From Pseudomonas fontis (GTDB lineage Bacteria; Pseudomonadota; Gammaproteobacteria; Pseudomonadales; Pseudomonadaceae), in NCBI RefSeq assembly GCF_028656955.1, contig NZ_JAMDGY010000096.1:1-64000 (forward strand): a DNA stretch of 64,000 nucleotides, written 5' to 3'. Below, piece after piece: positions 53,924 to 62,300 of the stretch. The stretch's first letter is position 1. Every line of letters starts with the position of its first letter. A program made the translations under genes and the position numbers. The notes below the pieces were generated by a model that saw only the letters and a program-made list of their open reading frames with translations, was not told the DNA's origin and did no database searches.

Positions 53924-55002
53924 GCAATCATATCCTTGAAGTCAGTGGCGCCCAGGCGCTGCCCTTGGTAGCTGCCGTCTTGTACGTGCTGGCACCATTC
54001 CAGATTGTCCAGATACCACTGAACGGTTTTGCGCAGACCGGTTTCGAAGGTTTCCTCGGGAACCCAGCCCAGTTCTTTTTCGATCTTGCTCGCGTCGATG
54101 GCATAACGTTGATCGTGCCCGGGGCGGTCCTGAACGAAGGTGATCAGGTCAGCATAGTTCGTGATGCCGGCTGGACGCTGTGGCGCCAGCTCTTCGAGCA
54201 GGGCACAGATACCGCGCACGACATCGATGTTCTTCTGCTCGTTGTGGCCACCGATATTGTAGGTTTCACCGACCTTGCCTTCGCTAACGACCTTGAACAA
54301 GGCACGGGCATGGTCTTCCACGAACAACCAGTCACGCACTTGCAAACCGTTGCCGTAAACCGGAAGTGGCTTGCCGGCCAGTGCATTGAGAATCACCAGC
54401 GGGATCAGTTTTTCCGGGAAGTGGAATGGCCCGTAGTTGTTCGAGCAGTTGGTCAGCAGTACCGGCAGACCGTAGGTGCGTTGCCAGGCGCGAACCAGGT
54501 GGTCCGAAGCGGCCTTGCTGGCCGAATAAGGCGAGCTTGGCGCATAGGGCGTGGTCTCGGTGAACAGGTCATCGACACCGTGCAGGTCGCCGTACACTTC
54601 GTCGGTCGAGATGTGATGGAAGCGGAACGCTTCTTTTTCGGCGGCTGGCAGCTTGCTCCAATAGGCGCGAGTGGCCTCCAGCAGGCTGTAGGTGCCGACG
54701 ATGTTGGTCTGGATGAAGTCTGATGGACCATCAATGGAGCGGTCGACATGCGACTCTGCCGCCAGGTGCATGATCGCATGCGGCTGGAAGCGTTCTAGTA
54801 CGGCGCTGACAGCCACCTGGTCGACGATATCGGCCTGGACGAACTCGTAGCGGGTATCGGTCGCGATGCTGGCCAGCGACTCAAGGTTACCGGCATAGGT
54901 CAGTTTGTCGAGGTTGAGCACTTCATGTTCGGTGTTGCGAATAAGGTGACGCACCAGCGCCGAGCCGATGAACCCGGCTCCGCCGGTGATAAGAATGCGC
55001 AT
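53920..55002 (-). CDS. rmlB: dTDP-glucose 4,6-dehydratase RmlB
   Basis: 360-aa extended short-chain dehydratase. MRILITGGAGFIGSALVRHLI (NAD site), HLAAESHVDRSIDGP, the ISTDEVYGDL active-site strand and Tyr-Lys in YSASKAASDHLVRAW are complete. ATG 55002 gives the correct family start; the open frame to 55110 is ignored. It heads rmlBACD, with 124 bp to the next gene upstream, enough for a promoter. This order differs from rmlBDAC, which I remember for P. aeruginosa. Confidence 0.95.
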   Translation of the reverse strand: MRILITGGAGFIGSALVRHLIRNTEHEVLNLDKLTYAGNLESLASIATDTRYEFVQADIVDQVAVSAVLERFQPHAIMHLAAESHVDRSIDGPSDFIQTNIVGTYSLLEATRAYWSKLPAAEKEAFRFHHISTDEVYGDLHGVDDLFTETTPYAPSSPYSASKAASDHLVRAWQRTYGLPVLLTNCSNNYGPFHFPEKLIPLVILNALAGKPLPVYGNGLQVRDWLFVEDHARALFKVVSEGKVGETYNIGGHNEQKNIDVVRGICALLEELAPQRPAGITNYADLITFVQDRPGHDQRYAIDASKIEKELGWVPEETFETGLRKTVQWYLDNLEWCQHVQDGSYQGQRLGATDFKDMIA

Positions 55003-55126
55003 GTCATATGGCCTTTGAGGCAGCGGGTAGTGATCAGATGGCCCATAGTTTGTGGTCAGGAGCCAGCGAGTGCAAGCGTGATGCATGGGGTGGCAAGCCT
55101 CGGCTACCACTGGTCGGGATTGGCGC

Positions 55127-55804
55127 TCAGTACGTACTGATTCTCCCGCCGATCTGGGCTCCCAACGGTAGGTTGTCCGAGAAATACGCCGTGAAGCCCG
55201 CCTGGTTCATTGCCGCCTGCACGCGCTCGATATCGTAGGCGATCCGGTGCAGGGTGAAGTGCTCACCGTCCCAGGTCGCGAAGGCGGCGCGGGGGTCGCC
55301 GTCGCGCGGTTGGCCGACCGACCCCGGGTTGCAGTAGGTCTTCCCCTGGCCTTCCCAGATGACCGGTACATGGGTATGCCCGGAGGCAAAGTGAGTACCT
55401 GGCAGTGCCGCGAAGTACTCATCGCTCGGTCGCAGGTACTCCTCGATGGGGTCGTTCCAGCCGCCATGAACCATCTCGATGCCGTGTTGGCTGGCGCGCG
55501 CAGGCAACGACGCCAACCACGCGGCATTGGTCGGGGAAATGGTGCCCTTCTGGTAGTCCAGGCAGGCATTGGCGCTGTTGGAACGTGGGCACGGCGTGTT
55601 GCTCGACAGGTACCAGTCATGGTTGCCCATGAGGCTGAAGATGTTGCGCTCGCGCAGCGCATCACAGCACTCGTTGATCTGGCAGTAGTAGCCGGCCGTG
55701 TCACCCAGGCAGATGACCTGCGAGACGTTCAGTTCATCCAGGCGCTCAAGCACGGCCGACAGGGCACTGTAGTTGCCGTGGATATCAGAAATGATCCCGA
55801 TCAT
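55127..55804 (-). CDS. Calcineurin-like metallophosphoesterase
   Basis: 225-aa phosphoesterase of the YfcE/MJ0936 group. The metal ligands appear in order: GIISDIHGNYSAL (D, H), CLGDTAGY (D), LMGNHDWYL (N, H), VHGGW and FASGHTHVPVIW (H, H), so it should be active. I start at ATG 55804, ten bases after GAGGAG; the ATG at 55813 is too close to that site. It overlaps the end of the ATP-grasp gene by 20 bp. In this cluster it may remove a phosphate from a sugar or lipid intermediate; substrate unknown. Confidence 0.88.
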   Translation of the reverse strand: MIGIISDIHGNYSALSAVLERLDELNVSQVICLGDTAGYYCQINECCDALRERNIFSLMGNHDWYLSSNTPCPRSNSANACLDYQKGTISPTNAAWLASLPARASQHGIEMVHGGWNDPIEEYLRPSDEYFAALPGTHFASGHTHVPVIWEGQGKTYCNPGSVGQPRDGDPRAAFATWDGEHFTLHRIAYDIERVQAAMNQAGFTAYFSDNLPLGAQIGGRISTY

Positions 55805-56762
55805 AGACCACATGCTCCTCTATGTAGCGCACGGCAAAGCCAGGGCGAATCTGCGGTTCAGCAGGCTGCTTGTGCTCCAGGAAGAACTCCAGGCACATGG
55901 CCGCTTCGTTGAAGCCGAAGGCGCGGCGCATGGAACTGGTCGATGAGATTCGCGGGTTGATCTCCAGCAGTTTCCAGCTGCCATCCGCTGCCCGGCGGAA
56001 CTGCAGGTTGGTCGGGCCGACAGGCTTGAAGTGCCGGCACAAGCGGGCCACGGTCTGGTCCAGCGTGGCGTCCTGGCGTACCCAGGCCTTTGCCGTGGAG
56101 CCGTCTGCGGCGAGCCGGCGTTGCAGGGTGATCGAGCCGAAGCTTGCGCCCAGCCCATCGCCGAACACCGCGACGGTGTATTCCTGCTCGGCGTTGCCGA
56201 TGATCGGTTGCGCCATCAGCACCTCGCCGAGCAGGTGGGCGTGGGGCTCGAAGTCGCTCTGGCTTTCGACCCAGACCAGCCCTTTGGAGGCATAGCTGCG
56301 CCGTGGCTTGAGCAGGAATGGCAGGCCCAGCGCAGCCGTCAGGCTCTCGAAGCTGCCGGACAGGTAACTGGGAATCCGGCAGGGCTCGTCCAGCGCGGCC
56401 AGCGCCTGGTCCATGGCCCACTTGTCGCGGGACAGGTCGATCAAGGCGCGGCAGTTGAGCACGGCGTTGCAGCCGATCTGCTCAAGCAACTCGCGGTGGT
56501 CCGACAACCAGTGCAGGTCCTGCTCGATCCCCGGGATCAGCAGGTCGACCTGATGGGTCTTGACCACCTGCGCAAGCCAGGCAGGGTATTCGGCACTGGA
56601 GGTGAGCGGTGCCTGCTCGAACACATCGCACCAGGCGCGGCCGGCGGCGTCGTTGTAGATGTCGGTGCCGAGCAGGACGATATCGGGCGCGCTCGCGCGC
56701 AGCGACTTCAGCAGCCCATAGCCCATGATCGCGCCCACGCCGGTAACCATGACCGTTTTCAT
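55785..56762 (-). CDS. ATP-grasp enzyme (CarB/PylC-like ligase)
   Basis: 325-aa protein. N-terminal Rossmann-like segment MKTVMVTGVGAIMGYGLLKSLR, then DLLIPGIEQDLHWLSDH, the ATP-grasp lysine K152 in LPFLLKPRRSYASKGL, and the metal-binding LEINPRIS with E267, N269 and R271. Enzymes of this fold join a carboxylate to an amine through an acyl phosphate. Neither substrate is identifiable. It overlaps the epimerase gene (ATGA) and the phosphoesterase gene, within a five-gene operon that includes a WbqC protein and a methyltransferase. Confidence 0.85.
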   Translation of the reverse strand: MKTVMVTGVGAIMGYGLLKSLRASAPDIVLLGTDIYNDAAGRAWCDVFEQAPLTSSAEYPAWLAQVVKTHQVDLLIPGIEQDLHWLSDHRELLEQIGCNAVLNCRALIDLSRDKWAMDQALAALDEPCRIPSYLSGSFESLTAALGLPFLLKPRRSYASKGLVWVESQSDFEPHAHLLGEVLMAQPIIGNAEQEYTVAVFGDGLGASFGSITLQRRLAADGSTAKAWVRQDATLDQTVARLCRHFKPVGPTNLQFRRAADGSWKLLEINPRISSTSSMRRAFGFNEAAMCLEFFLEHKQPAEPQIRPGFAVRYIEEHVVYDRDHF

Positions 56763-57610
56763 TTGCCCAGCTCCCGCTGCTGTCTGATCAATGCGAAACC
56801 TTCATTCATGTCGATGCGTGGCCAATAGCCAATGGACGCATAAAAAGCGTTATCGGGGCTCTGCGCTGGAATATCCGGAATATCGGCTTTATCACTCAGG
56901 AAACGCAGCGTGCCCGTTTGCGAAAAGGCCGCAAAGGCCGCCTGGGCTATTTCAGACAACCGTGGGCTTTGCGGGTGCACACAGCTGAACAGGCCTGTAG
57001 TGCGCTGTTGCGCGACGCGGGTGCAGATGGCCGTGAGGTCGTCCAGGTGCAGGTAATTGCGTCGGGCATCGTTGTTGCCATAAAACGTGATGGCGTTGCC
57101 AGCCTGGGCATCATCGGCGATGCGGTAGAGCAGCGGTTGATGCGCACGGCAGGCGCCTTGCGCGTCGTAGACCTGGCTGGGGCGCAGGATGGTCAGGTCG
57201 ATGGCGTGTTGCGCGCAGAACAGGCTGGCCACTTCTTCGGCATGCCGCTTGGAGAGTGAATAGATGCTGAAGTAATGATCCTGCGGGGTATGGCTGGCCC
57301 AAATGGACGACAGCAGGATCACCTGTCGGGCTGAGCATTGTTGTGCCAGCCGGCAGGCTGCCAGGGTACCGACCGAATTGACCAACTCGGCACGAATGAG
57401 GTCATCGGCCGTAGTGCCGCCGAAGTCGGCCGCCGCCAGTACCACCACATCGAACGATTCGCTGACGGCTACGGGGCTGTCCCACTGGCTAAGATCGAAA
57501 AAGATGTCAGCGTCCCGGCGCCCGGCGGTCTTGACCTCACCCAGCGCGCAAAACGCGTTGGCCAAGGCGGTGCCGATGACGGACGTGGAGCCGATGACCA
57601 GGGTTTTCAT
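56759..57610 (-). CDS. NAD(P)-dependent epimerase/dehydratase family protein
   Basis: 283-aa short-chain dehydrogenase of the extended type. The N-terminal TLVIGSTSVIGTALANAF gives the GxTxxxG dinucleotide site; the catalytic Tyr-Lys pair is in SIYSLSKRHAEEV; NYLHLDDLTAIC is the usual sugar-nucleotide epimerase segment. It probably acts on a nucleotide sugar. It overlaps genes on both sides by 4 bp. The family is secure, the substrate is not. It could branch from the dTDP-sugar pathway coded next door. Confidence 0.85.
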   Translation of the reverse strand: MKTLVIGSTSVIGTALANAFCALGEVKTAGRRDADIFFDLSQWDSPVAVSESFDVVVLAAADFGGTTADDLIRAELVNSVGTLAACRLAQQCSARQVILLSSIWASHTPQDHYFSIYSLSKRHAEEVASLFCAQHAIDLTILRPSQVYDAQGACRAHQPLLYRIADDAQAGNAITFYGNNDARRNYLHLDDLTAICTRVAQQRTTGLFSCVHPQSPRLSEIAQAAFAAFSQTGTLRFLSDKADIPDIPAQSPDNAFYASIGYWPRIDMNEGFALIRQQRELGK

Positions 57611-58335
57611 GCGTCAGCCACTTGCGCTTCAAACATCATTGCGCAGCTGAGTTCCGGGTAGTCGATACCCACGGTGCACATGGCCCGGGTGATGTCCTCG
57701 TTCAACTCGAGCTGCTGCAGTTGGCCGGTGGTGAATGGCTTGAGGAACAACCCTTCCTTGCGCACGACCTTGTACCCGGCGTCGTTGAGTTCCTGGGTCA
57801 GGCTTGCACAGGAGTAGGCACGCTGATGGCCCAGTTCCAGGTCGCCCTGGCCCAGGTTCATCATGTTGTCCAACAGGCCTGCGGCGTGCCCGAAGCGTCG
57901 GTGCAGGGACTCGCCATTGGGCACCAGCACGAAACAGCGGCCACCCGGGGCGAGGAATTGCTTGAAGCGTTGCAGCACAACCTGCGGGTCTTCAACGTGC
58001 TCGAGAATGAAGCCCATGACGATCAGGTCGAATTTGCTGTCGCTGGTGAAGTGCTCGAAATAGCGCTCGACAATCTCTGCCTTGCTGGTGGGGTATTGCG
58101 TTTGGAACTGCTGGATCACTGACGCAGAACCGTCAATCACCACATGCCGGGAAAAGTACTGGGAAAAACGGTTGGTGGAAAAACCGTGGCCAATACCCAG
58201 CTCCAGTAGCGATGCCGAGGCGTCGCACAACGTCATGATGCGCTGGGGGTACCAGTTGAGCATGATGTTGTTGTCAAAGGCGAACGTGAAGTTGTCGCCG
58301 TACGCTGCAATGTAAGTGTCGAGGTTGTTGCTCAT
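57607..58335 (-). CDS. Class I SAM-dependent methyltransferase
   Basis: 242-aa methyltransferase. Motif I LLELGIGHGFSTNRFSQYF binds SAM, then VVIDGSASVIQQF, and DLIVMGFILEHVEDPQVVLQRFKQFLAPGG is the motif IV-V region typical of the UbiG/Methyltransf_11 group acting on sugars or small molecules. ATG 58335. It overlaps the epimerase gene (ATGA) and follows the WbqC gene by 43 bp. Probable role: O- or N-methylation of the cluster's sugar. Confidence 0.87.
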   Translation of the reverse strand: MSNNLDTYIAAYGDNFTFAFDNNIMLNWYPQRIMTLCDASASLLELGIGHGFSTNRFSQYFSRHVVIDGSASVIQQFQTQYPTSKAEIVERYFEHFTSDSKFDLIVMGFILEHVEDPQVVLQRFKQFLAPGGRCFVLVPNGESLHRRFGHAAGLLDNMMNLGQGDLELGHQRAYSCASLTQELNDAGYKVVRKEGLFLKPFTTGQLQQLELNEDITRAMCTVGIDYPELSCAMMFEAQVADA

Positions 58336-58378
58336 GCTTGCACCTGTAGGCGACGCGAATAGGGGGAGTGGGCGTGGT

Positions 58379-59068
58379 TCATCGGCTTACGAACTTCATG
58401 AACTGCGCTGCCTGTTTACCGCAATTGAACAGCAGGTCGAGCATCGTCACGCCGTGTTCGAATGCGCCCCACTGCTGGGGATAGTGCGGGTATCCGGAAT
58501 AATCGAACCAGGTGAGTGTGATTGCACTGTCCTGGAACAGTTTTTCATCGATGTAGTCTTTAGCGGCAGGACCGGAAATATATTCAGTGCCACCTGCCTG
58601 CTGGCACAGGTCAATCAGACGTTCGGTCTTGCCATCGCCCAGGGCGTAGTCCCAGGAGCAGGAAATTTTCGTCGGGATGTCGAGGTATTGGCAGATCGCA
58701 GTGATGAACCGGCGATTGAGCTCGCTCAGGTTGTTGTGCTGCTGCTCGAGGTACAGGGGCGCCAGCCACTGGGCCACTTCGTGGAAGCACGGGGCCTTGG
58801 CATAGTTGGCTTGCAGGCTCTTCCAGTGCTTGGCCTGCCAGTTGCCCGGGGCCAGTTCAACTTCGCGGATGCGCCGGTTGATGGCCTGCCCGGTGGGCAC
58901 GGTCAGCCACTCAAGGCCGTTGGGGGTCTTGATCTTGTTTCTGTTTCGCCAATCGTTCTTGGTGTATTGCATGTCGTCGTAGAGGATGAACTCGTCAACG
59001 GCAGCAATCATGTCGAAATACCCTTTCCAGGGGATGTAGTTCGATTGGAGGATGGCAACCTTCTTCAA
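58379..59068 (-). CDS. WbqC family protein
   Basis: 229-aa member of the WbqC family: KKVAILQSNYIPWKGYFDMIAAVDEFILYDDMQYTKNDWRNRNKIKTPNG is the hallmark opening, followed by GLEWLTVPT. Such genes occur in O-antigen and other glycan loci; the reaction is not established to my knowledge. I choose TTG 59068, which has AGGGA at the right distance and matches the family start; an in-frame ATG at 59101 lacks a site. It is first in the five-gene cluster and divergent from the fusion enzyme at 59267. Confidence 0.85.
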   Translation of the reverse strand: MKKVAILQSNYIPWKGYFDMIAAVDEFILYDDMQYTKNDWRNRNKIKTPNGLEWLTVPTGQAINRRIREVELAPGNWQAKHWKSLQANYAKAPCFHEVAQWLAPLYLEQQHNNLSELNRRFITAICQYLDIPTKISCSWDYALGDGKTERLIDLCQQAGGTEYISGPAAKDYIDEKLFQDSAITLTWFDYSGYPHYPQQWGAFEHGVTMLDLLFNCGKQAAQFMKFVSR

Positions 59069-59266
59069 GCGGCATTCCCTGTGTTCACGCGTGGCGTGCA
59101 TTGAGCATGGGCTGAAGTCGCCCGTCATGCAGCGGCCGCTTCGCCTTCAGCGATTTCGAATTTGACGGTGGGTCAGAATACGGTCAATCCCTTCCTTTCG
59201 TCACGTCCCCTTGCTTATCGGCAGCAGCGGTGGCGATATAAGCGACAAAAAAACGAGGCTCGCTCC

Positions 59267-62167
59267 ATGTCGCTGCACACCCTGATCCATCGCTCCGGTC
59301 TGCCTAGCCCCGACGTCAACGAAATGCAGGCGTTGCAACTGCTTGAGCAACACTACGGCCTGAGCGGCCCGCTCCAGGCGTTGGGCAGCCAGCAGGACCT
59401 GAACTTTCGTGTCGACAGTGCGCAAGGGCGTTTCGTGTTGAAGATCTGCCACGGCGACTATGCCGTGCAGGAGCTTGAAGCCCAGCATGCCGCCCTGGGT
59501 TTCCTGCGTGAGCAGGGCGTGCAGGTACCGGCGGTGCGCCCGTCGGTGTCCGGCGAGCAGTTGCTGGCGCTGACACTCAATGGCCAGCCGGTGCGGGCGC
59601 GGGTACTCGACTATATTGACGGCCAGACCCTGACCCGGCTCAAGCACATGGAGCCGCGCCTGATGGCTGAACTCGGCGCGTTGTGCGCGCGGGTCGACCA
59701 GGCACTGGCCGGCTTCACTCATGCCGGGTTGCAACGCACCCTGCAATGGGACCCGCGCCATGCCCAGGCAATTATTGCGCACCTGCTGCCAGTGCTCGCT
59801 GAAGGTTCGCGCAAGGCCCGCGTCGAGGCCGCTGCCGCACAGGCGCAGCAGCATCTGGCGCCACTGCTTGAGCACTTGCCGATGCAAGCGGTGCACCTCG
59901 ATATCACCGATGACAATGCGGTCTGGCAGCGTGATGCACAGCGCGAGTGGCAGTTGCAGGGGGTGATCGATTTTGGTGATCTGGTGCACACCTGGCGCAT
60001 CGCCGAACTCTCGGTGACCTGCGCGGCACTGCTGCACCATGCCGAGGGCGACCCGCTGCGGATTCTGCCGGCGGTGGCCGCCTACCATGCGCTTAACCCC
60101 CTGGCCGCTGCCGAACTCAAGGCGCTTTGGCCGATGATCGTGGCGCGCGCAGCAGTGTTGGTGCTCAGTGGTGAGCAGCAGGTTAGCGTCGATCCGGGCA
60201 ACACCTACAGCCGTGACAACCTGGCCCATGAGTGGGAAATATTCGACGTTGCGACGAGCGTTCCGTCTGCCTTGATGGAGGCTGCTTTCCTGCAAGTCGC
60301 CGGTCAGCAGCCTGAGCAGCCGGACCTGTTCGCTATGCAGCCCTTGCTGCCGGCGCTACAAGGCCAGTCGGTTGCCCGCGTCGATCTCGGCGTGCTCAGC
60401 GAGCACTTCACTGCTGGTAACTGGGAGACGCCCGGTGTCGATCAGCGTTTGCTGGGTGAGCAAGGCACCCCGGCGTGTTCGCTGTACGGCCAGTTCCGCC
60501 TCTCGCAAACCCATATCGACAACCCGCAAGAGCCGCGTACCTGTGCCCTGCATGTCGAGCTGGGCCTGCCGGCGGGGGCTGAAGTAGCGGTGCCGTTCGC
60601 CGGCACCTGGCACCAGGCGGAAGCGGGTACGGGCTGCCTGCAAGGCACCGGCACCAGCCTGTGGTTGAGTGGGCTGAGTGAGGTGCCGAGTGATGGTCAG
60701 TCGCTTGAACCAGGCCAATCATTGGGCAAGGGCGCTGAGTTGTTGACGGTGCAACTGTGCAACGTTGCCGGCCTGCGCCCGCCGCTGTTCGCCGCACCTT
60801 CGCAGGCACGCGCCTGGCAGGCCGTATGCCCTTCGCCCAAGGCGCTGCTGGGCTTTGATTGCGACGCCGAACCGCTGGCAGATCCCCTGGCCTTGCTGGA
60901 GCGGCGTGACGCCAGTTTTGCCCGCTCGCAAAAGCACTATTACCAGCAGCCACCGCAGATCGAGCGTGGCTGGCGCAATTACCTGATCGACCTGCAAGGT
61001 CGCTCCTACCTCGACATGCTCAACAACGTCGCCGTGCTGGGCCATGGTCATCCGCGCATGGTGGCCGAGTCGGCCAAGCAGTGGGCGTTGCTCAACACCA
61101 ACTCGCGCTTCCACTATGCGGCCATCGCCGAGTTCTCCGAGCGCTTGCTGGCGCTGGCGCCGGAGGGCATGGACCGGGTGTTCCTGGTCAACAGCGGCAC
61201 CGAAGCCAACGACCTGGCGATCCGCCTGGCCTGGGCGGCCAGTGGCGGGCGCGACATGCTCAGCGTGCTGGAGGCGTATCACGGCTGGTCGGTGGCGACC
61301 GACGCGATTTCCACCTCCATTGCCGACAACCCGCAAGCACTCAGCACGCGGCCGGAATGGGTGCACCCGGTGACCGCGCCGAACACCTATCGTGGTGTAT
61401 TCCGTGGCGCCGACAGCACCGCCGACTACCTGCGCAATGTCGATGAAACCCTGGCCCGGCTGGATGCTGAAGGGCGTCAGGTTGCGGGCTTTATCTGCGA
61501 GCCGGTGTACGGCAACGCCGGGGGTATTGCGCTGCCGCCCGGCTATCTGCAACAGGTGTATGGCAAGGTCCGCGCGCGTGGCGGGGTGTGTATCGCCGAC
61601 GAGGTGCAAGTCGGTTACGGGCGCCTTGGCGAGTACTTCTGGGGCTTCGAGGAGCAGGGTGTGGTGCCGGACATCATCGCCATGGCCAAGGGCATGGGCA
61701 ACGGTCACCCGCTGGGTGCGGTGATTACTACCCGCAGGATCGCCGAGGCACTGGAGGCGCAGGGGTATTTCTTCTCCTCGGCGGGCGGCAGCCCGGTCAG
61801 TTGCCGGATCGGTATCGCGGTGCTTGATGTGATGGCTGAAGAAGGCTTGTGGGACAACGCCCGCACCGTGGGCGGACACTTCAAGGCACGCTTGCAGGGG
61901 TTGGTCGATAAACATCCGCTGGCGGGCGCGGTGCATGGTTCCGGCTTCTACCTGGGGCTGGAGCTGGTGCGTGACCCGCTGACCCTGGAGCCCGCTACCG
62001 AAGAGACGGCCACCCTGTGCAATCGCCTGCGTGAGCTGGGCATCTTCATGCAACCGACCGGGGACTACCTGAACATTCTCAAGATCAAGCCGCCGATGTG
62101 CACCACGCGGGAGAGCGTGGATTACTTTGTCGACATGGTGGACAGGGTGTTGTCGGAAGATCTTTGA
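59267..62167 (+). CDS. APH kinase - M23-like - class III aminotransferase fusion enzyme
   Basis: 966-aa three-part protein. Residues ~1-330: aminoglycoside-phosphotransferase-type kinase with the catalytic loop HLDITDDNAVW (H210, D212, N217) and DFGD at 235-238. Residues ~375-530: beta-rich region that aligns by eye with an M23 peptidase (RTCALHVELGLPAGAEV from 424), but the zinc His/Asp positions are changed, so it is probably dead. Residues ~570-966: class III PLP domain with lysine K808 in MAKGMGNGHPLGAVITT. By family, kinase plus PLP phospho-lyase could phosphorylate and then eliminate a hydroxy-amine. Start ATG 59267; a longer frame begins at 59162. Confidence 0.88.
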   Translation: MSLHTLIHRSGLPSPDVNEMQALQLLEQHYGLSGPLQALGSQQDLNFRVDSAQGRFVLKICHGDYAVQELEAQHAALGFLREQGVQVPAVRPSVSGEQLLALTLNGQPVRARVLDYIDGQTLTRLKHMEPRLMAELGALCARVDQALAGFTHAGLQRTLQWDPRHAQAIIAHLLPVLAEGSRKARVEAAAAQAQQHLAPLLEHLPMQAVHLDITDDNAVWQRDAQREWQLQGVIDFGDLVHTWRIAELSVTCAALLHHAEGDPLRILPAVAAYHALNPLAAAELKALWPMIVARAAVLVLSGEQQVSVDPGNTYSRDNLAHEWEIFDVATSVPSALMEAAFLQVAGQQPEQPDLFAMQPLLPALQGQSVARVDLGVLSEHFTAGNWETPGVDQRLLGEQGTPACSLYGQFRLSQTHIDNPQEPRTCALHVELGLPAGAEVAVPFAGTWHQAEAGTGCLQGTGTSLWLSGLSEVPSDGQSLEPGQSLGKGAELLTVQLCNVAGLRPPLFAAPSQARAWQAVCPSPKALLGFDCDAEPLADPLALLERRDASFARSQKHYYQQPPQIERGWRNYLIDLQGRSYLDMLNNVAVLGHGHPRMVAESAKQWALLNTNSRFHYAAIAEFSERLLALAPEGMDRVFLVNSGTEANDLAIRLAWAASGGRDMLSVLEAYHGWSVATDAISTSIADNPQALSTRPEWVHPVTAPNTYRGVFRGADSTADYLRNVDETLARLDAEGRQVAGFICEPVYGNAGGIALPPGYLQQVYGKVRARGGVCIADEVQVGYGRLGEYFWGFEEQGVVPDIIAMAKGMGNGHPLGAVITTRRIAEALEAQGYFFSSAGGSPVSCRIGIAVLDVMAEEGLWDNARTVGGHFKARLQGLVDKHPLAGAVHGSGFYLGLELVRDPLTLEPATEETATLCNRLRELGIFMQPTGDYLNILKIKPPMCTTRESVDYFVDMVDRVLSEDL

Positions 62168-62242
62168 TTTCACAGGTTTAATCGATTGTTATCGGTATTC
62201 ACTGTGAATTTATGAATCTGTATTTTGTTTAATGGCTTCCTT

Positions 62243-62260
62243 AGCCGATTTATATCGGCT
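62243..62260. promoter_or_regulatory. Inverted repeat upstream of aguA
   Basis: AGCCGAT and ATCGGCT, perfect arms around TTAT, 40 bases before the aguA start in AT-rich DNA. A wider repeat TTCACAG/CTGTGAA lies at about 62169-62210. Either could be an operator; the regulator is unknown. Confidence 0.4.
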
Positions 62261-62300
62261 ATAAAGTCCACTTTCACACATTCCTCATCCAGGTCCGCCT

